From: Nemertoderma westbladi
Lineage: Eukaryota; Xenacoelomorpha; Nemertodermatida; Nemertodermatidae
Direction of reading: 5' to 3'
Assembly (NCBI GenBank): GCA_032718475.1
Contig: JAUCBJ010006810.1
Coordinates: forward strand, 1 to 64,000
Length of the DNA: 64,000 nucleotides
Positions 23,860-33,040 of the stretch are shown here, piece by piece. Position numbers and translations under genes: made by a program. The number at the start of each line of letters is the position of its first letter. The stretch's first letter is position 1. The notes under the pieces were generated by a model. It did no database searches. It had not been told where the DNA came from and saw only the letters and a list, made by a program, of their open reading frames with translations.

Positions 23860-24380
23860 TACTATCTGGCACCCTATGTGCCCTTCTACTACTCAACTAC
23901 CTCTCTAGCTCTACTACCTGGCACCCTATGTGCCCCCTCTGCTCTACTCTACTACCTGGCACCCTGTGTGCCCTCTCTACTACACTACTACCTCTCTAAC
24001 TTACTACCTGGCACCCTATGTGCCCGTCTCTACTCTTCTACTCTCTGGCACCCTATGTGCCCGTCTCTACTCCTCTACATCCCCTTTACGTCTCATCGCC
24101 TACACGTGACGCTCTGAGTGCCGGCAGAGTGGGTACGTTAATTATGTGAACTACTACTGACTCTACTAACTCTACTAACTCTCTTCTAACTCTACTAACT
24201 CTTTTTGTGCCCGGCACCTCTTGTGCCCGGCACCTTCTAACTCTACTAACTGGCACCCTATGTGCCCTCTCTACTCTACTCTACTACTCTATCTCTAACT
24301 CTCTAACTCTACTACCTGGCACCCTATGTGCCCGTCTACTACTCTACTCTTTTTGTGCCCGGCACCTCTTGTGCCCGGCA
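23860..24380 (-). repeat. Array of GGCAC...GTGCC hairpins in the BEL-like element
   Basis: Seven copies of CTGGCACCCTATGTGCC or a one-base variant occur at about 23867, 23917, 23957, 24008, 24046, 24251 and 24317. Two GTGCCCGGCACCTCTTGTGCC blocks (near 24207 and 24355) carry the related GTGCC.GGCAC inverted pair. Each is a 5-bp stem with a 1- or 5-base loop, set in CTAACT-rich spacer DNA. Confidence 0.8.
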
Positions 24381-24530
24381 CCCACCCTAATTAACATACC
24401 TTGCTCTTACATCAAACACATCATCACGCCCGTGCCCCACTAAGTTCAGCGCATTCCCTACTAACTCTAACTACGTGGCGCTTACGGTGCCCACAACCCT
24501 CTACTGCTACTACTAACACCCCTAACTAAC

Positions 24531-25503
24531 GGTACTACGTACCCTCTTACTACTCTAGCTCTCTCTACTGGCTAGTGGTACAACGTACCCTCTTACTACT
24601 CTAGCTCTCTCTACTAGCTAGCGGTACAACGTACCCTCTTACTACTCCTACTCTCTAGCCGGTACTTACGTACCCTCTAACTCTTACTCTAACTAACGGT
24701 ACTACGTACCCTCTAACTCTAACTCTAACTAGGTACTACGTACCTACTAACTCTCACTCTAACTAGGTACTACGTACCTTCTAACTCTAACTCTAACTAG
24801 GTACTACGTACCTACTGACTCTCTAACTAACTCTAGGTACTACGTACCTACTAACTCTCTAACTCTAGGTACTACGTACCTACTAACTCTAACTCTAACT
24901 AGGTACTACGCACCTACTAACTCTAACTCTAACTAGGTACTACGTACCTACTAACTCTTACTAACTCTCTAACGGTACTACGTACCTACTAACTCTCTAA
25001 CTATCGGTACTACGTACCCTCTAACTCTAACTAACTCTAGGTACTACGTACCTACTAACTCTCTAGGTACTACGTACCTACTAACTCTAACTCTAACTAG
25101 CGGTACTACGTACCTACTAACTCTAACTAACTATTGGTACTACGTACCCTCTAACTCTAACTAACTCTAGGTACTACGTACCTACTAACTCTCTAACTCT
25201 AGGCACTACGTACCTACTAACTCTAACTCTGATTAGGTACTACGTACCTACTAACTCTAACTCTAACTAGGTACTACGTACCTACTAACTCTTACTAACT
25301 CTCTAACGGTACTACGTACCTACTAACTCTAACTCTAACTAGGTACTACGTACCTACTAACTCTTACTAACTCTCTAACGGTACTACGTACCCCTTAACT
25401 CCTACTCTCTAACGGTAGAGAGACTCTCTAACTCATACTCTAACACTAACTATCAGTGCTAACTGACTAACTAACTAACTCTGACTCTAGGTACTACGTA
25501 CCT
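24531..25503 (-). repeat. Array of about 26 GGTAC-TAC-GTACC hairpins
   Basis: I count about 26 units of GGTACTACGTACC, with variants GGTACAACGTACC (two) and GGTACTTACGTACC (one), in 24531-25503. Each is a 5-bp inverted repeat with a 3-4-base loop, separated by CTAACTCTAACT-type spacers at about 25-50-base intervals. Only two units break the stem (24902-24914, 25202-25214). The spacers put stop codons (TAG) in the element-sense frames, so the array is not protein-coding. Confidence 0.85.
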
Positions 25504-25567
25504 CCTAAATAACTCCTAACTACCTAACTTCTACCTACTCTATTATTTAATTATTTTCTTATTCTAA

Positions 25568-27355
25568 TTAAATAATTATTTTATATTTTGTGCGTGGGAA
25601 GGGCGTCTCGCCCTCATTCCCACCCCCCTCAGTCCAAAACTTTGGACGACTAAAAACTCTCACGTGCCCCTTCTTCCAGTAGGCACTCTCCTGCTGCCCT
25701 CCTATACGTCCTCTAACTCTTCGCCACACTCTCTTCGGTGCTACCTTTGCTGGCCTCCCCCTTCGTATGTGCGCTGGCATTAAAGCCCTCGACGACCCCC
25801 GCTCGTCCCTCGGTATACGCGGTGTCTGCCCGTGCAATGCCCCCTCGCACTGTGTCCGTCCTGCGTGTGTATGCAACACGCCTCCTCCTACTTTCCCGAC
25901 TCCCTTATGTTTGCTAATGGGCTTCTCTGCCCCTGGTTTAGTCCTTTCATATCCTTTCCCTTTCCAACACTCTCCGGATCTGTGTCCTTTTACCACACAT
26001 CGATGACATAGTCCGTTTGCGTCTGTGTAGGCTACACGATCTCGTTTGGGCAACGCTTGCCAGTACTTGCAACTCCTGGTCTTATGGGTTCCGTCCCGAT
26101 GTAATTGACATTGGAATCCTGGATTATAGCGTTTCCTGTATAGTCCTTCACGTATCGCGCTTAGGTTTATATGTACCGATTTAATGTTTTGGTTGTCTAG
26201 ACTCGGCCTACTGGGTATATTGGGATTGTGTTTATTTTTGGTGTTATTTTCTTTCTGTCCCTGCCACGGTGTGGCCCTGCTCCCAGCTAACTGTGGACTG
26301 GTAGTCCCCTGTATGGCCGCGTGTGGTGGTGACTGTCCGCACGACCTGCTCTCGTCCAGGGAGTTCGATATTCTTGCTCCTATCGGGGTATATTGTCGAT
26401 ATTGTGATGGGGGAATGTCACCCTGTCCCCCCCCCCCGGCCGGTATGTTTGGTACTGGGGTTGATGTTAATACATTGGGGCCCATACGTCTATCTCCAAT
26501 AACTCCCCCCTCCCCTGGATATATGTTATGTCCCTGTGTATTATAGTCATGCTGCTGTACCGATATAGGCCTACCTACCTCTCGCCTACCTACCGGTATG
26601 TACTCCGCGACTTCCGGGTTTAATCCCGTCGTTCGCGCTACCCCATCGCCTACTCTATCTCTCCCAGCATGGCCTATAATAGTATGTGCAGTAAGGCCTA
26701 CAGTATGTCCTGCAGTCTGCATGTGCCCTTCCGAACCGAAGTTTATTCTTCGCGAATCTCGAATCTCCCCGCGACTACTGCACTCTCGATCGGCAGCTAT
26801 ATCCCGTCGGGAAGCTTCTCTCCGATCCCCTCTCCTGTTCTCACTCTTGTATTGGTACGTCCTGTACCCCTCTCTTGGCGTGCGGTGCGTTTCTCCGGGG
26901 CGACGGCAATCTCCCGAAGTTCGACCCCACTGGCTCCCTGACTCCATCTCTACTATCGACGGTCCGTTATCCGTCCTCGCACTGCTATCGTTCGTGGCGA
27001 CACTTCTTCTACTATCTTCTCTTCTTCTCTTTTCTGTGTAGTATTCCGGCTCGTGAGGTCTCTCGTCGACCTCCCGGTTAAACTCCACTGTTCTTCTTCT
27101 CTCTTCTGGTCGGGCTCGACGCTTCGCCTGCCCTCTCGCGACGTCAACCTGCCTCTCTCTGCTCGATCGCACGCCGCTGGGGATACTCGCAATCCCCCTA
27201 TTACTCTCCGTCGCCGGGTGTTGCGGTTTACCTGATTCGGCCCGCGCATTATCCGCTGACGGCTGTGGGACACTCTCTGCCCCCCCTCTCTCTCTACTAA
27301 CTTCTCGCGGTGGGGTGTCCGTAGCCCCCCCCCCACCCGCCACTTCTAACTTCAC
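25568..27355 (-). CDS. BEL-like gag, third segment, with zinc knuckles
   Basis: 595 residues, very Arg/Gly-rich. The key region, about residues 414-464 (26112-25962), has two linked zinc knuckles: C-x2-H-x4-H-x4-C (CQLHRDGTHKTRSC), the linker KYWQALPKRDRVAYTDANGL, then C-x2-C-x4-H-x4-C (CHRCVVKGHRSGEC). This pair and its LP.RDR-type linker are characteristic of BEL/Pao Gag, which binds and packages the element RNA. The second metal ligand of the first knuckle is His in place of the usual Cys. No aspartic protease (DSG/DTG) or RT motif follows. The start overlaps the preceding frame by 59 bases at a run of ten G. Confidence 0.7.
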   Translation of the reverse strand: MKLEVAGGGGATDTPPREVSRERGGAESVPQPSADNARAESGKPQHPATESNRGIASIPSGVRSSRERQVDVARGQAKRRARPEERRRTVEFNREVDERPHEPEYYTEKRRREDSRRSVATNDSSARTDNGPSIVEMESGSQWGRTSGDCRRPGETHRTPREGYRTYQYKSENRRGDRREASRRDIAADRECSSRGEIRDSRRINFGSEGHMQTAGHTVGLTAHTIIGHAGRDRVGDGVARTTGLNPEVAEYIPVGRREVGRPISVQQHDYNTQGHNIYPGEGGVIGDRRMGPNVLTSTPVPNIPAGGGGQGDIPPSQYRQYTPIGARISNSLDESRSCGQSPPHAAIQGTTSPQLAGSRATPWQGQKENNTKNKHNPNIPSRPSLDNQNIKSVHINLSAIREGLYRKRYNPGFQCQLHRDGTHKTRSCKYWQALPKRDRVAYTDANGLCHRCVVKGHRSGECWKGKGYERTKPGAEKPISKHKGVGKVGGGVLHTHAGRTQCEGALHGQTPRIPRDERGSSRALMPAHIRRGRPAKVAPKRVWRRVRGRIGGQQESAYWKKGHVRVFSRPKFWTEGGGNEGETPFPRTKYKIII

Positions 27356-28097
27356 TACCTCTTACTACACTTCTACACCCCTCTTGTGGGGCATTCTCTG
27401 CCCCCCCTCTCTCGCCACTAATCTTATGTGGTGGGGCGCTCGTAGCCCCCCCCCACTCGCCACATCTTACTTCACTATCTCTTACTTCGTCTCTACACCC
27501 CTCTCTAGTCGACGCACTGTCTCTACTACGGCTGGGTCTATTCACCCCCGCCTCTCTCTCTACTACTGCGTGGCCCATCAGGCCCACTTCGGGTTGGCTC
27601 AACCCCGCTACCTCCTGCCTACCAACTACGTGGCCTACCAGGCCGCCGTCGGGTTGGCTCAACCCTGCCACCTCCTGCCTACTAACTACGTGGCCTACCA
27701 GGCCCCCGTCTGCCGGGTTATGTACGTCCGACACGCTCATATTAATAGCACCATTCCCAATATTATTTGTTAAATCAATTAAATTATTAGAATTTGAAAC
27801 AGGATTATTATTTAAATTATTTAAATTACTTAGATCACTACTATTCTCTAAACTTAAATTATTATTCGAATTATTTTGCGGGTTTGAATTGAAATTATTA
27901 TTTAGAGTATTTGTATTTAAATTTAAATTACTACTACCCGGTAAAATATTATTATTTCCTGTAATAAAGGGATTAGGGTTATCTACTACGGTACTATTAA
28001 TATTAACTATCTCTAACGTACTACTACTACCCCCCCCCGCCCGTACGGCTACACCAGTTCTGGCTCTCTCGCCCGGTGCCTGTAAGTGGGGGCTCAC
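27297..28097 (-). CDS. BEL-like gag, middle segment, Asn-rich and repetitive
   Basis: 266 residues. The first half is an AT-rich island coding for Asn/Leu/Ser-rich low-complexity sequence (NNNFNSNPQNNSNNNLSLEN), in sharp contrast to the GC-rich DNA on both sides. The second half has three repeats of GGLVGHVVxRQEVAGLSQP type, then a Gly/Arg-rich end that repeats into the next frame. It overlaps the preceding frame at a run of nine G (28038-28030) and the next at a run of ten G (27334-27325). The three frames probably form one gag broken by G-run length changes or joined by slippage. No catalytic motif. Confidence 0.55.
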   Translation of the reverse strand: MSPHLQAPGERARTGVAVRAGGGSSSTLEIVNINSTVVDNPNPFITGNNNILPGSSNLNLNTNTLNNNFNSNPQNNSNNNLSLENSSDLSNLNNLNNNPVSNSNNLIDLTNNIGNGAINMSVSDVHNPADGGLVGHVVSRQEVAGLSQPDGGLVGHVVGRQEVAGLSQPEVGLMGHAVVEREAGVNRPSRSRDSASTREGCRDEVRDSEVRCGEWGGATSAPPHKISGERGGAENAPQEGCRSVVRGSEVRSGGWGGGYGHPTARS

Positions 28098-29283
28098 TCT
28101 CTGATATCTCCAACCGCGCCAGTTCTAGTCGGCGCCGTTTAAGTTTGGCCCGATATTGCGCAAGCAGCGCCAGTCGGTCAAGCAAAAGATCTCGCTCACG
28201 CTTTTGCTTTAACTCTCTCTCTCCGCACACTCGGGACTCTCTCGCAAGCATCCCAGGCTGCCTCGCCGGCTCGCTCTCTATTCTCCCGGTTATTATCGCG
28301 ATATGCTCCCGCTTTCTACGCTCCTCGGCCCTCTCTCTATCCTCCCTTACCAACTCTAATAATGCGGTTTGCTCTCTCAATTGCCCCTCTAACTGTTTCC
28401 GCTCTGCCGCCGCCTTTTCTAATTTATACGCCACGCGTTCACTCTCTCGCACCCATTTTTCTTTTGCGGAGGATGTAGCAGACTTATCGGTTGCGACGGA
28501 CTCCCGTCGCCCCTCCGTCCCACTAACTTTCCCCCGCTTCCCGGAACTTCCTCCGACCGACGAGACCGAATCCTCGGAGTTAACCTCGGATTCGCCCTCC
28601 CCAGGTCTCTTCCAACCCACTAACTTAAATTCCCTGGCATCGACTAAGTATGGCCCTATGTACACTACACCAGGCCCCATACCCCTACGTTCCCATAGTT
28701 TAAACAGTTCGAAGGCAACCCCTCTCGCTCTCTCCCTGGCCAGTTCTCCCTGCCCAGAACGCACTAGGTGATCAAAGTATCTGTTCGACTCACCTAGTCG
28801 TCTCCTCAGTCTCACCTCGTCTATCTTCGCCCCTCCTTTGGCCTCTCTCAGTTGCTCCCGGGTCGCGAGGTAGGCCCGTCGAAGTCGATCAGAAACCCCG
28901 ACGTCCTCGTCGCCGACCTCTCCTCCGTCTCTCCGGGTCCGACGTCGTACCGACGGCCCCACCGTCGCCGTTCCGGTGGACCGTTCGTCGTCCTCGGCCT
29001 GTGGCTGGCCGGTGACATCGGTATGTCGACCCTCGCTCCGCGTCGACTCGTCTTTCTCTTCTCCTCCCTTCTCGTCTCCTTCCCTCGACTCGCTCTCCGG
29101 TTGTAGACGACCCCCCACATCTTGGTTCGCCGGGTTGCTCGTTGTCGACGTGGCGTCAACCTGCGTCGACGTGGTCGGCGTAGCATCGATCGGCGTCGTG
29201 GGTTCGTATCGTCTCGCCGTGGCCTCGCGGATCGTTAGATCGTCGTCCGGGGTCCGCGGCGGTGTCGTTCCTCTCTCTCTCAT
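28027..29283 (-). CDS. BEL-like gag, N-terminal segment
   Basis: 418 residues, beginning about 90 bases inside the 5' LTR (ATG at 29283). The N-terminal third is Thr/Pro/Glu/Arg-rich and probably disordered. A mixed helical segment follows (LRRAYLATREQLREAKGGAK ... FELFKLWERRG). The C-terminal half is a highly charged coiled coil (about residues 270-390: EKWVRESERVAYKLEKAAAE...), as is common in the matrix/capsid part of Gag. It stops straight after a run of nine G. I find no homologue by memory, so the Gag call rests on position and on the zinc knuckles in the downstream segment. Confidence 0.6.
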   Translation of the reverse strand: MRERGTTPPRTPDDDLTIREATARRYEPTTPIDATPTTSTQVDATSTTSNPANQDVGGRLQPESESREGDEKGGEEKDESTRSEGRHTDVTGQPQAEDDERSTGTATVGPSVRRRTRRDGGEVGDEDVGVSDRLRRAYLATREQLREAKGGAKIDEVRLRRRLGESNRYFDHLVRSGQGELARERARGVAFELFKLWERRGMGPGVVYIGPYLVDAREFKLVGWKRPGEGESEVNSEDSVSSVGGSSGKRGKVSGTEGRRESVATDKSATSSAKEKWVRESERVAYKLEKAAAERKQLEGQLREQTALLELVREDRERAEERRKREHIAIITGRIESEPARQPGMLARESRVCGERELKQKRERDLLLDRLALLAQYRAKLKRRRLELARLEISESEPPLTGTGRESQNWCSRTGGGG

Positions 29284-29372
29284 CGTCGTCTTTGGTAGCT
29301 GGTCGTCGCTAGCTAGGACGGTAGCTCTATTCTATCTCTGTCAGGGCAGCTGGGCGGATCTAGTTCTGTCAC

Positions 29373-29893
29373 TGTGACGGGATCTACGGATCCCGGTTTA
29401 TCCGTTTGGGTTTTCTATCCACGCGTCCCCGCCGTGTGTGAAAGGTAAAAGAGTTCTGGTGTCCGGTTATATGTATAAGGTATAATAGTCTGATATATAT
29501 ATAGTATAGTATGCACAATAGGTAATATAAGTATGATGGCGGTAGCGGACGGTGACAGAAGTCCCCGTTCCACCCTACTGATCTGACTGAGTAAACTGAA
29601 CTGATATGATTACAGGTTACTGGTTATATTGCACGGTGGCCTTATTGCTACTCAATCGATGCCTTTCCCCCCTCTGATTGGTTGATACCCCTGTTGGCAC
29701 CCTTTGGAGTGTTTCCCTTCACTCCCTGTGTTCTCTCTCGGTTAGGGGTTTGGCCCCTGACCCTCTATTGTGTGCTTCCTTCCCACTCTTATTGGGATGG
29801 CACGAGTTGGTTAATTGCCCAATCTCGTGGCTCCCAATATTGCTTATCGGCTAATAACTTTATGGGGTGTTGGCGGGATTGAATAAGCTAACA
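29373..29893 (-). repeat. LTR (5' LTR in element sense)
   Basis: Same length and, by eye, the same sequence as the other LTR apart from one base. Such near-identity means a very recent insertion, since both LTRs are identical at integration. Confidence 0.9.
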
Positions 29894-30003
29894 TTTATAT
29901 TGTGTACTATAACTGCTTGTTGTCATAGTAACAATGAGCTGATAGTAACAATGATTAAGGCTGTAAGGTTTAAAAAGTGTAGGGGCATACGGAACCGTAG
30001 CCG
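29894..30003. mobile_element. Right part of the older foldback DNA element
   Basis: It resumes with the target copy TTTAT and contains GTTACTATGACAACAAGC (in complement) and GTTTAAAAAGTGTAG.GGCATACGGAACCGT, the inverted counterpart of 21314-21375. Confidence 0.5.
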
Positions 30004-30514
30004 AAATAATTGTGATTTAATCAATAAATAAAAATAAAAATTTTGGTAACCATGCTATACTAGTGCCAATATATATACAAAATAAAGCGACGGGTGGAAC
30101 AGAAATAACAAAATGTAGCCACAGACGGAAATATAAGAACTAAACTTATGCCACTTTACGTAAAATTTACATTAATAAATAAAAAATCATTTGCTCTAGC
30201 TATTTTCTTTTTTTAAAGACCAATTTTGGAACTTATTTTGGAACATTAAATCCAAAAAAATCTAGCTTGTTGTAATTGATATATAATATATGAATCGCTA
30301 AAATTATTTTTAGAGATTTGGGCATTAGCAAAGTCATTAGAATCCAAAATTATCTTACTTTAATTGCGTTTATTGGGTGTATGATAGATTCACTGGACTA
30401 ATAATTCGAACAATTCTAAGTATTCTGACAGCAAGTTAATCATGCTAGATAATGTTCAAGTTACTCAGGGCGCTCAGGTATATTTAAATCAGGTAACAGG
30501 TATTCGGATATGAT
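30004..30514. other. Non-coding AT-rich stretch
   Basis: No gene or repeat I can name. Confidence 0.4.
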
Positions 30515-31765
30515 ATGGCTTCTCCTCCCATTGTATCATCAAATGTTATTCACTTGGACCCAGTTTCTCCGGCTTCTCCTCCCATTGCATCGTCAAATAT
30601 TATTCACTTGGACCCAGTTTCTCCGGCTTCTCCCATTGTATCATCAAATATTATTCATTTGGACCCAGTTTCTCTGGCTTCTCCTCCCATTGCATCATCA
30701 AATATTATTCACTTGGACCCAGTTTCTCTGGCTTCTCCTCCCATTGCATCATCAAATATTATTCACTTGGACCCAGTTTCTCCGGCTTCTCCTCGCATTG
30801 CATCATCAAATATTATTCACTTGGACCCAGTTTCTCCGGCTTCTCCCATTGCATCATCAAGTATTATTCACTTGGACCCAGTTTCTCCGGCTTTTCCTCA
30901 CATTGCATCATCAAATATTATTCATTTGGATCCAGTTTCTCCGGCTTCTCCTCCCATTGCATCATCAAATATTATTCACTTGGACCCAGTTTCTCTGGCT
31001 TCTCCGATTGCATCATCGAATATTATTCACTTGGACCCAGTTTCTCCGGCTTCTCCTCGCATTGCATCATCAAATATTATTCATTTGGACCCAGTTTCTC
31101 CGGCTTCTCCCATTGCATCATCAAGTATTATTCACTTGGACCCAGTTTCTCCGGCTTTTCCTCACATTGCATCATCAAATATTATTCATTTGGATCCAGT
31201 TTCTCCGGCTTCTCCTCCCATTGCATCATCAAATATTATTCATTTGGACCCAGTTTCTCCGGCTTCTCCCATTGCATCATCAAGTATTATTCACTTGGAC
31301 CCAGTTTCTCCGGCTTTTCCTCACATTGCATCATCAAATATTATTCATTTGGACCCAGTTTCTCCGGCTTCTCCTCCCATTGCATCATCAAATATTATTC
31401 ACTTGTACCCAGTTTCTCCGGCTTCTCCCATTGCATCATCAAATATTATTAATTTGGACCCAGTTTCTCCGGCTTCTCCTCCCATTGCATCATCAAATAT
31501 TATTCACTTGTACCCAGTTTCTCCGGCTTCTCCCATTGCATCATCAAGTATTATTAATTTGGACCCAGTTTCTCTGGCTTCTCCTACCATTGCATCTTCA
31601 AATATTATTCACTTGTACCCAGTTTCTCCGGCTTCTCCCATTGCATCATCAAATATTATTCACTTGGACCCAGTTTCTCCGGCTTTTCCTCACATTGCAT
31701 CATCAAATATTATTCATTTGGACCCAGTTTCTCCGGCTTCTCCTCCCATTGCATCTTCAAAATAA
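30515..31765 (+). CDS. Repeat protein frame, 17/18-residue repeats
   Basis: 416 codons made of about 23 units of SPASP(P)IASSNIIHLDPV. Units are 54 or 51 bases, so every length change removes a whole codon and the frame stays open. That argues this frame was translated while the array grew. A second frame (from 30510) is also open but gives a Leu/Trp/His-rich shadow. The frame ends at 31763-31765 after a 4-base insertion (AAAATAATATTATTC); units continue in another frame to about 31940. No signal peptide. It could be a broken exon of a low-complexity host protein, or a minisatellite with accidental coding. Confidence 0.45.
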   Translation: MASPPIVSSNVIHLDPVSPASPPIASSNIIHLDPVSPASPIVSSNIIHLDPVSLASPPIASSNIIHLDPVSLASPPIASSNIIHLDPVSPASPRIASSNIIHLDPVSPASPIASSSIIHLDPVSPAFPHIASSNIIHLDPVSPASPPIASSNIIHLDPVSLASPIASSNIIHLDPVSPASPRIASSNIIHLDPVSPASPIASSSIIHLDPVSPAFPHIASSNIIHLDPVSPASPPIASSNIIHLDPVSPASPIASSSIIHLDPVSPAFPHIASSNIIHLDPVSPASPPIASSNIIHLYPVSPASPIASSNIINLDPVSPASPPIASSNIIHLYPVSPASPIASSSIINLDPVSLASPTIASSNIIHLYPVSPASPIASSNIIHLDPVSPAFPHIASSNIIHLDPVSPASPPIASSK

Positions 31766-31967
31766 TATTATTCACTTGTACCCAGTTTCTCCGGCTTCTC
31801 CCATTGCATCATCAAATATTATTCATTTGGACCCAGTTCCTCCGGCTTCTCCTCCCATAGCATCATCAAATATTATTCACTTGGACCCAGTTCCTCCGGC
31901 TTCTCCTCCCATTGCATCATCAAATATTATTCATTATTATCCTGGTTCCGGCTACCAAAAGTAAGCA

Positions 31968-32579
31968 GACAGTGAATCGCCCAATACTTCCAAAAATACA
32001 ACCCATTGTGTTCCCGGTTCCAGCATCCACAAATATATCTGGTGATTCCCATCCTGATGTATTACAATGTGATTCTGAGGAAATTCTTATACCAGTAAAC
32101 CCATCGTTAATAGTAAAGGATCTATTCTCCGATAATGGTAAAATTACAGTTTCAACACCAATTTGTCTCACGCATAATATAATATCTGGTAAAGAAATAA
32201 TTTCTTTAATATATGAAAGAAAAACAAGACACTTAAAATGTAGAAAAACAGTTACAAATTTCGATGACCTGACAATTATTTGTGGATCAACTTCATTTCA
32301 TAATTTGGGACCTAAGAGTGTAAAACTGCAAAATAAACCTCATCATATTTGGAAGCGAAAACGAAAGAATAGAGTTTGGCGAATAATAGCAATAAAATTT
32401 CTCAGTCCACACCCCCTAATAAGTAATTTAAATCATATGACATCATAATTTACGAAAGCGACGAAATTATTGCGGATAATAAATTTAAGTCTTTCCAAGA
32501 ACGACCAATTTCCATGAATATCGACAACGGTAAACTCAAATGCAGTCAGATCATTAACATGATGGAGCTGGAAGTATAG
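31968..32579 (+). pseudogene. Downstream part of the repeat-protein gene, frameshifted
   Basis: Following the repeats, one frame reads PASTNISGDSHPDVLQCDSE, then LFSDNGKITVSTPICLTHNI, and ends at 32446-32448. Another frame carries on with DIIIYESDEIIADNKFKSFQ, then NIDNGKLKCSQIINMMELEV, to a TAG at 32577-32579. DNGKITVS and DNGKLKCSQI look like two copies of one short motif, which supports real ancestral coding sequence. I do not recognise the family. Confidence 0.4.
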
Positions 32580-32671
32580 AGTGATGGAATGCATTTTAAC
32601 TTCAGTACGTTTAGTTCAATTAAAAACACATTTCTTAAAGCACATCTCTTGAACTAATTAAAAACTATAAT

Positions 32672-32911
32672 GGAAATTGGGTATGGAGATTACCGCTGTA
32701 TAATTCTTAATTAACTAATTAACTGCTATTATCTTAGCTTCTCGAAGGCCACACGGAAATTCAACTTGGAAAATTTCTAAACTTTTGTAGTCTGGCAAAA
32801 GTTTAGAAATTTTCCAAGTTGAATTTCCGTGTGGCCTTCGAGAAGCTAAGATAATAGCAGTTAATTAGTTAATTAAGAATTATACAGCGGTAATCTCCAT
32901 ACCCAATTTCC
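32672..32911. repeat. Perfect palindrome, 116-bp arms, 8-bp loop
   Basis: Arms 32672-32787 and 32796-32911 are exact reverse complements, by reading all 116 positions, around TAGTCTGG. The arms are unique DNA, not simple sequence. They begin about 90 bases after the last coding-like stop. Confidence 0.95.
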
Positions 32912-33040
32912 AATTTCCAAGTGTACCAAGTTTGGCTAGATTTCATTAACATTTGGCTGAGTTATTAACATTTAAAATTGAATACAACAGAACGATAGAA
33001 CGTCAGACACACCGATTGAGTTAGTGGTACATGTATGCTA

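Larger units (their letters stand above)
22616..29893 (-). mobile_element. Young, gag-only BEL/Pao-like LTR retrotransposon (7.28 kb)
   Basis: Two 521-bp direct repeats (22616-23136 and 29373-29893) bound the element. The 5-base TTTAT at 22611-22615 is duplicated at 29894-29898. Read on the minus strand the LTRs start TGTTAG and end TCACA. A purine tract GGGGGGGAG (23145-23137) abuts the downstream LTR, which sets the minus orientation. The coding part is gag-like, with a paired zinc knuckle of BEL type. No protease, RT, RNase H or integrase motif is found anywhere between the LTRs. In the place expected for pol lie about 2.4 kb of low-complexity DNA rich in short hairpins. It should therefore depend on an autonomous relative. 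No clear TGG-starting primer-binding site follows the 5' LTR; the junction reads TCACA/GTGACAGAAC. Confidence 0.85.

Noticed and set aside
24531-25503. CTAACT repeats considered as telomeric DNA
   Set aside because: The unit is not TTAGGG-like, is irregular, and lies within an LTR element.
25767-27235. Several plus-strand frames of 60-147 codons
   Set aside because: They lie opposite the GC-rich gag frame and show no domains. The purine tract sets the element on the minus strand.
30510-31964. 484-codon Leu/Trp/His-rich frame over the 51/54-bp repeat
   Set aside because: Alternate frame of the same array. The SPASPPIASSNIIHLDPV frame has the better start and composition.
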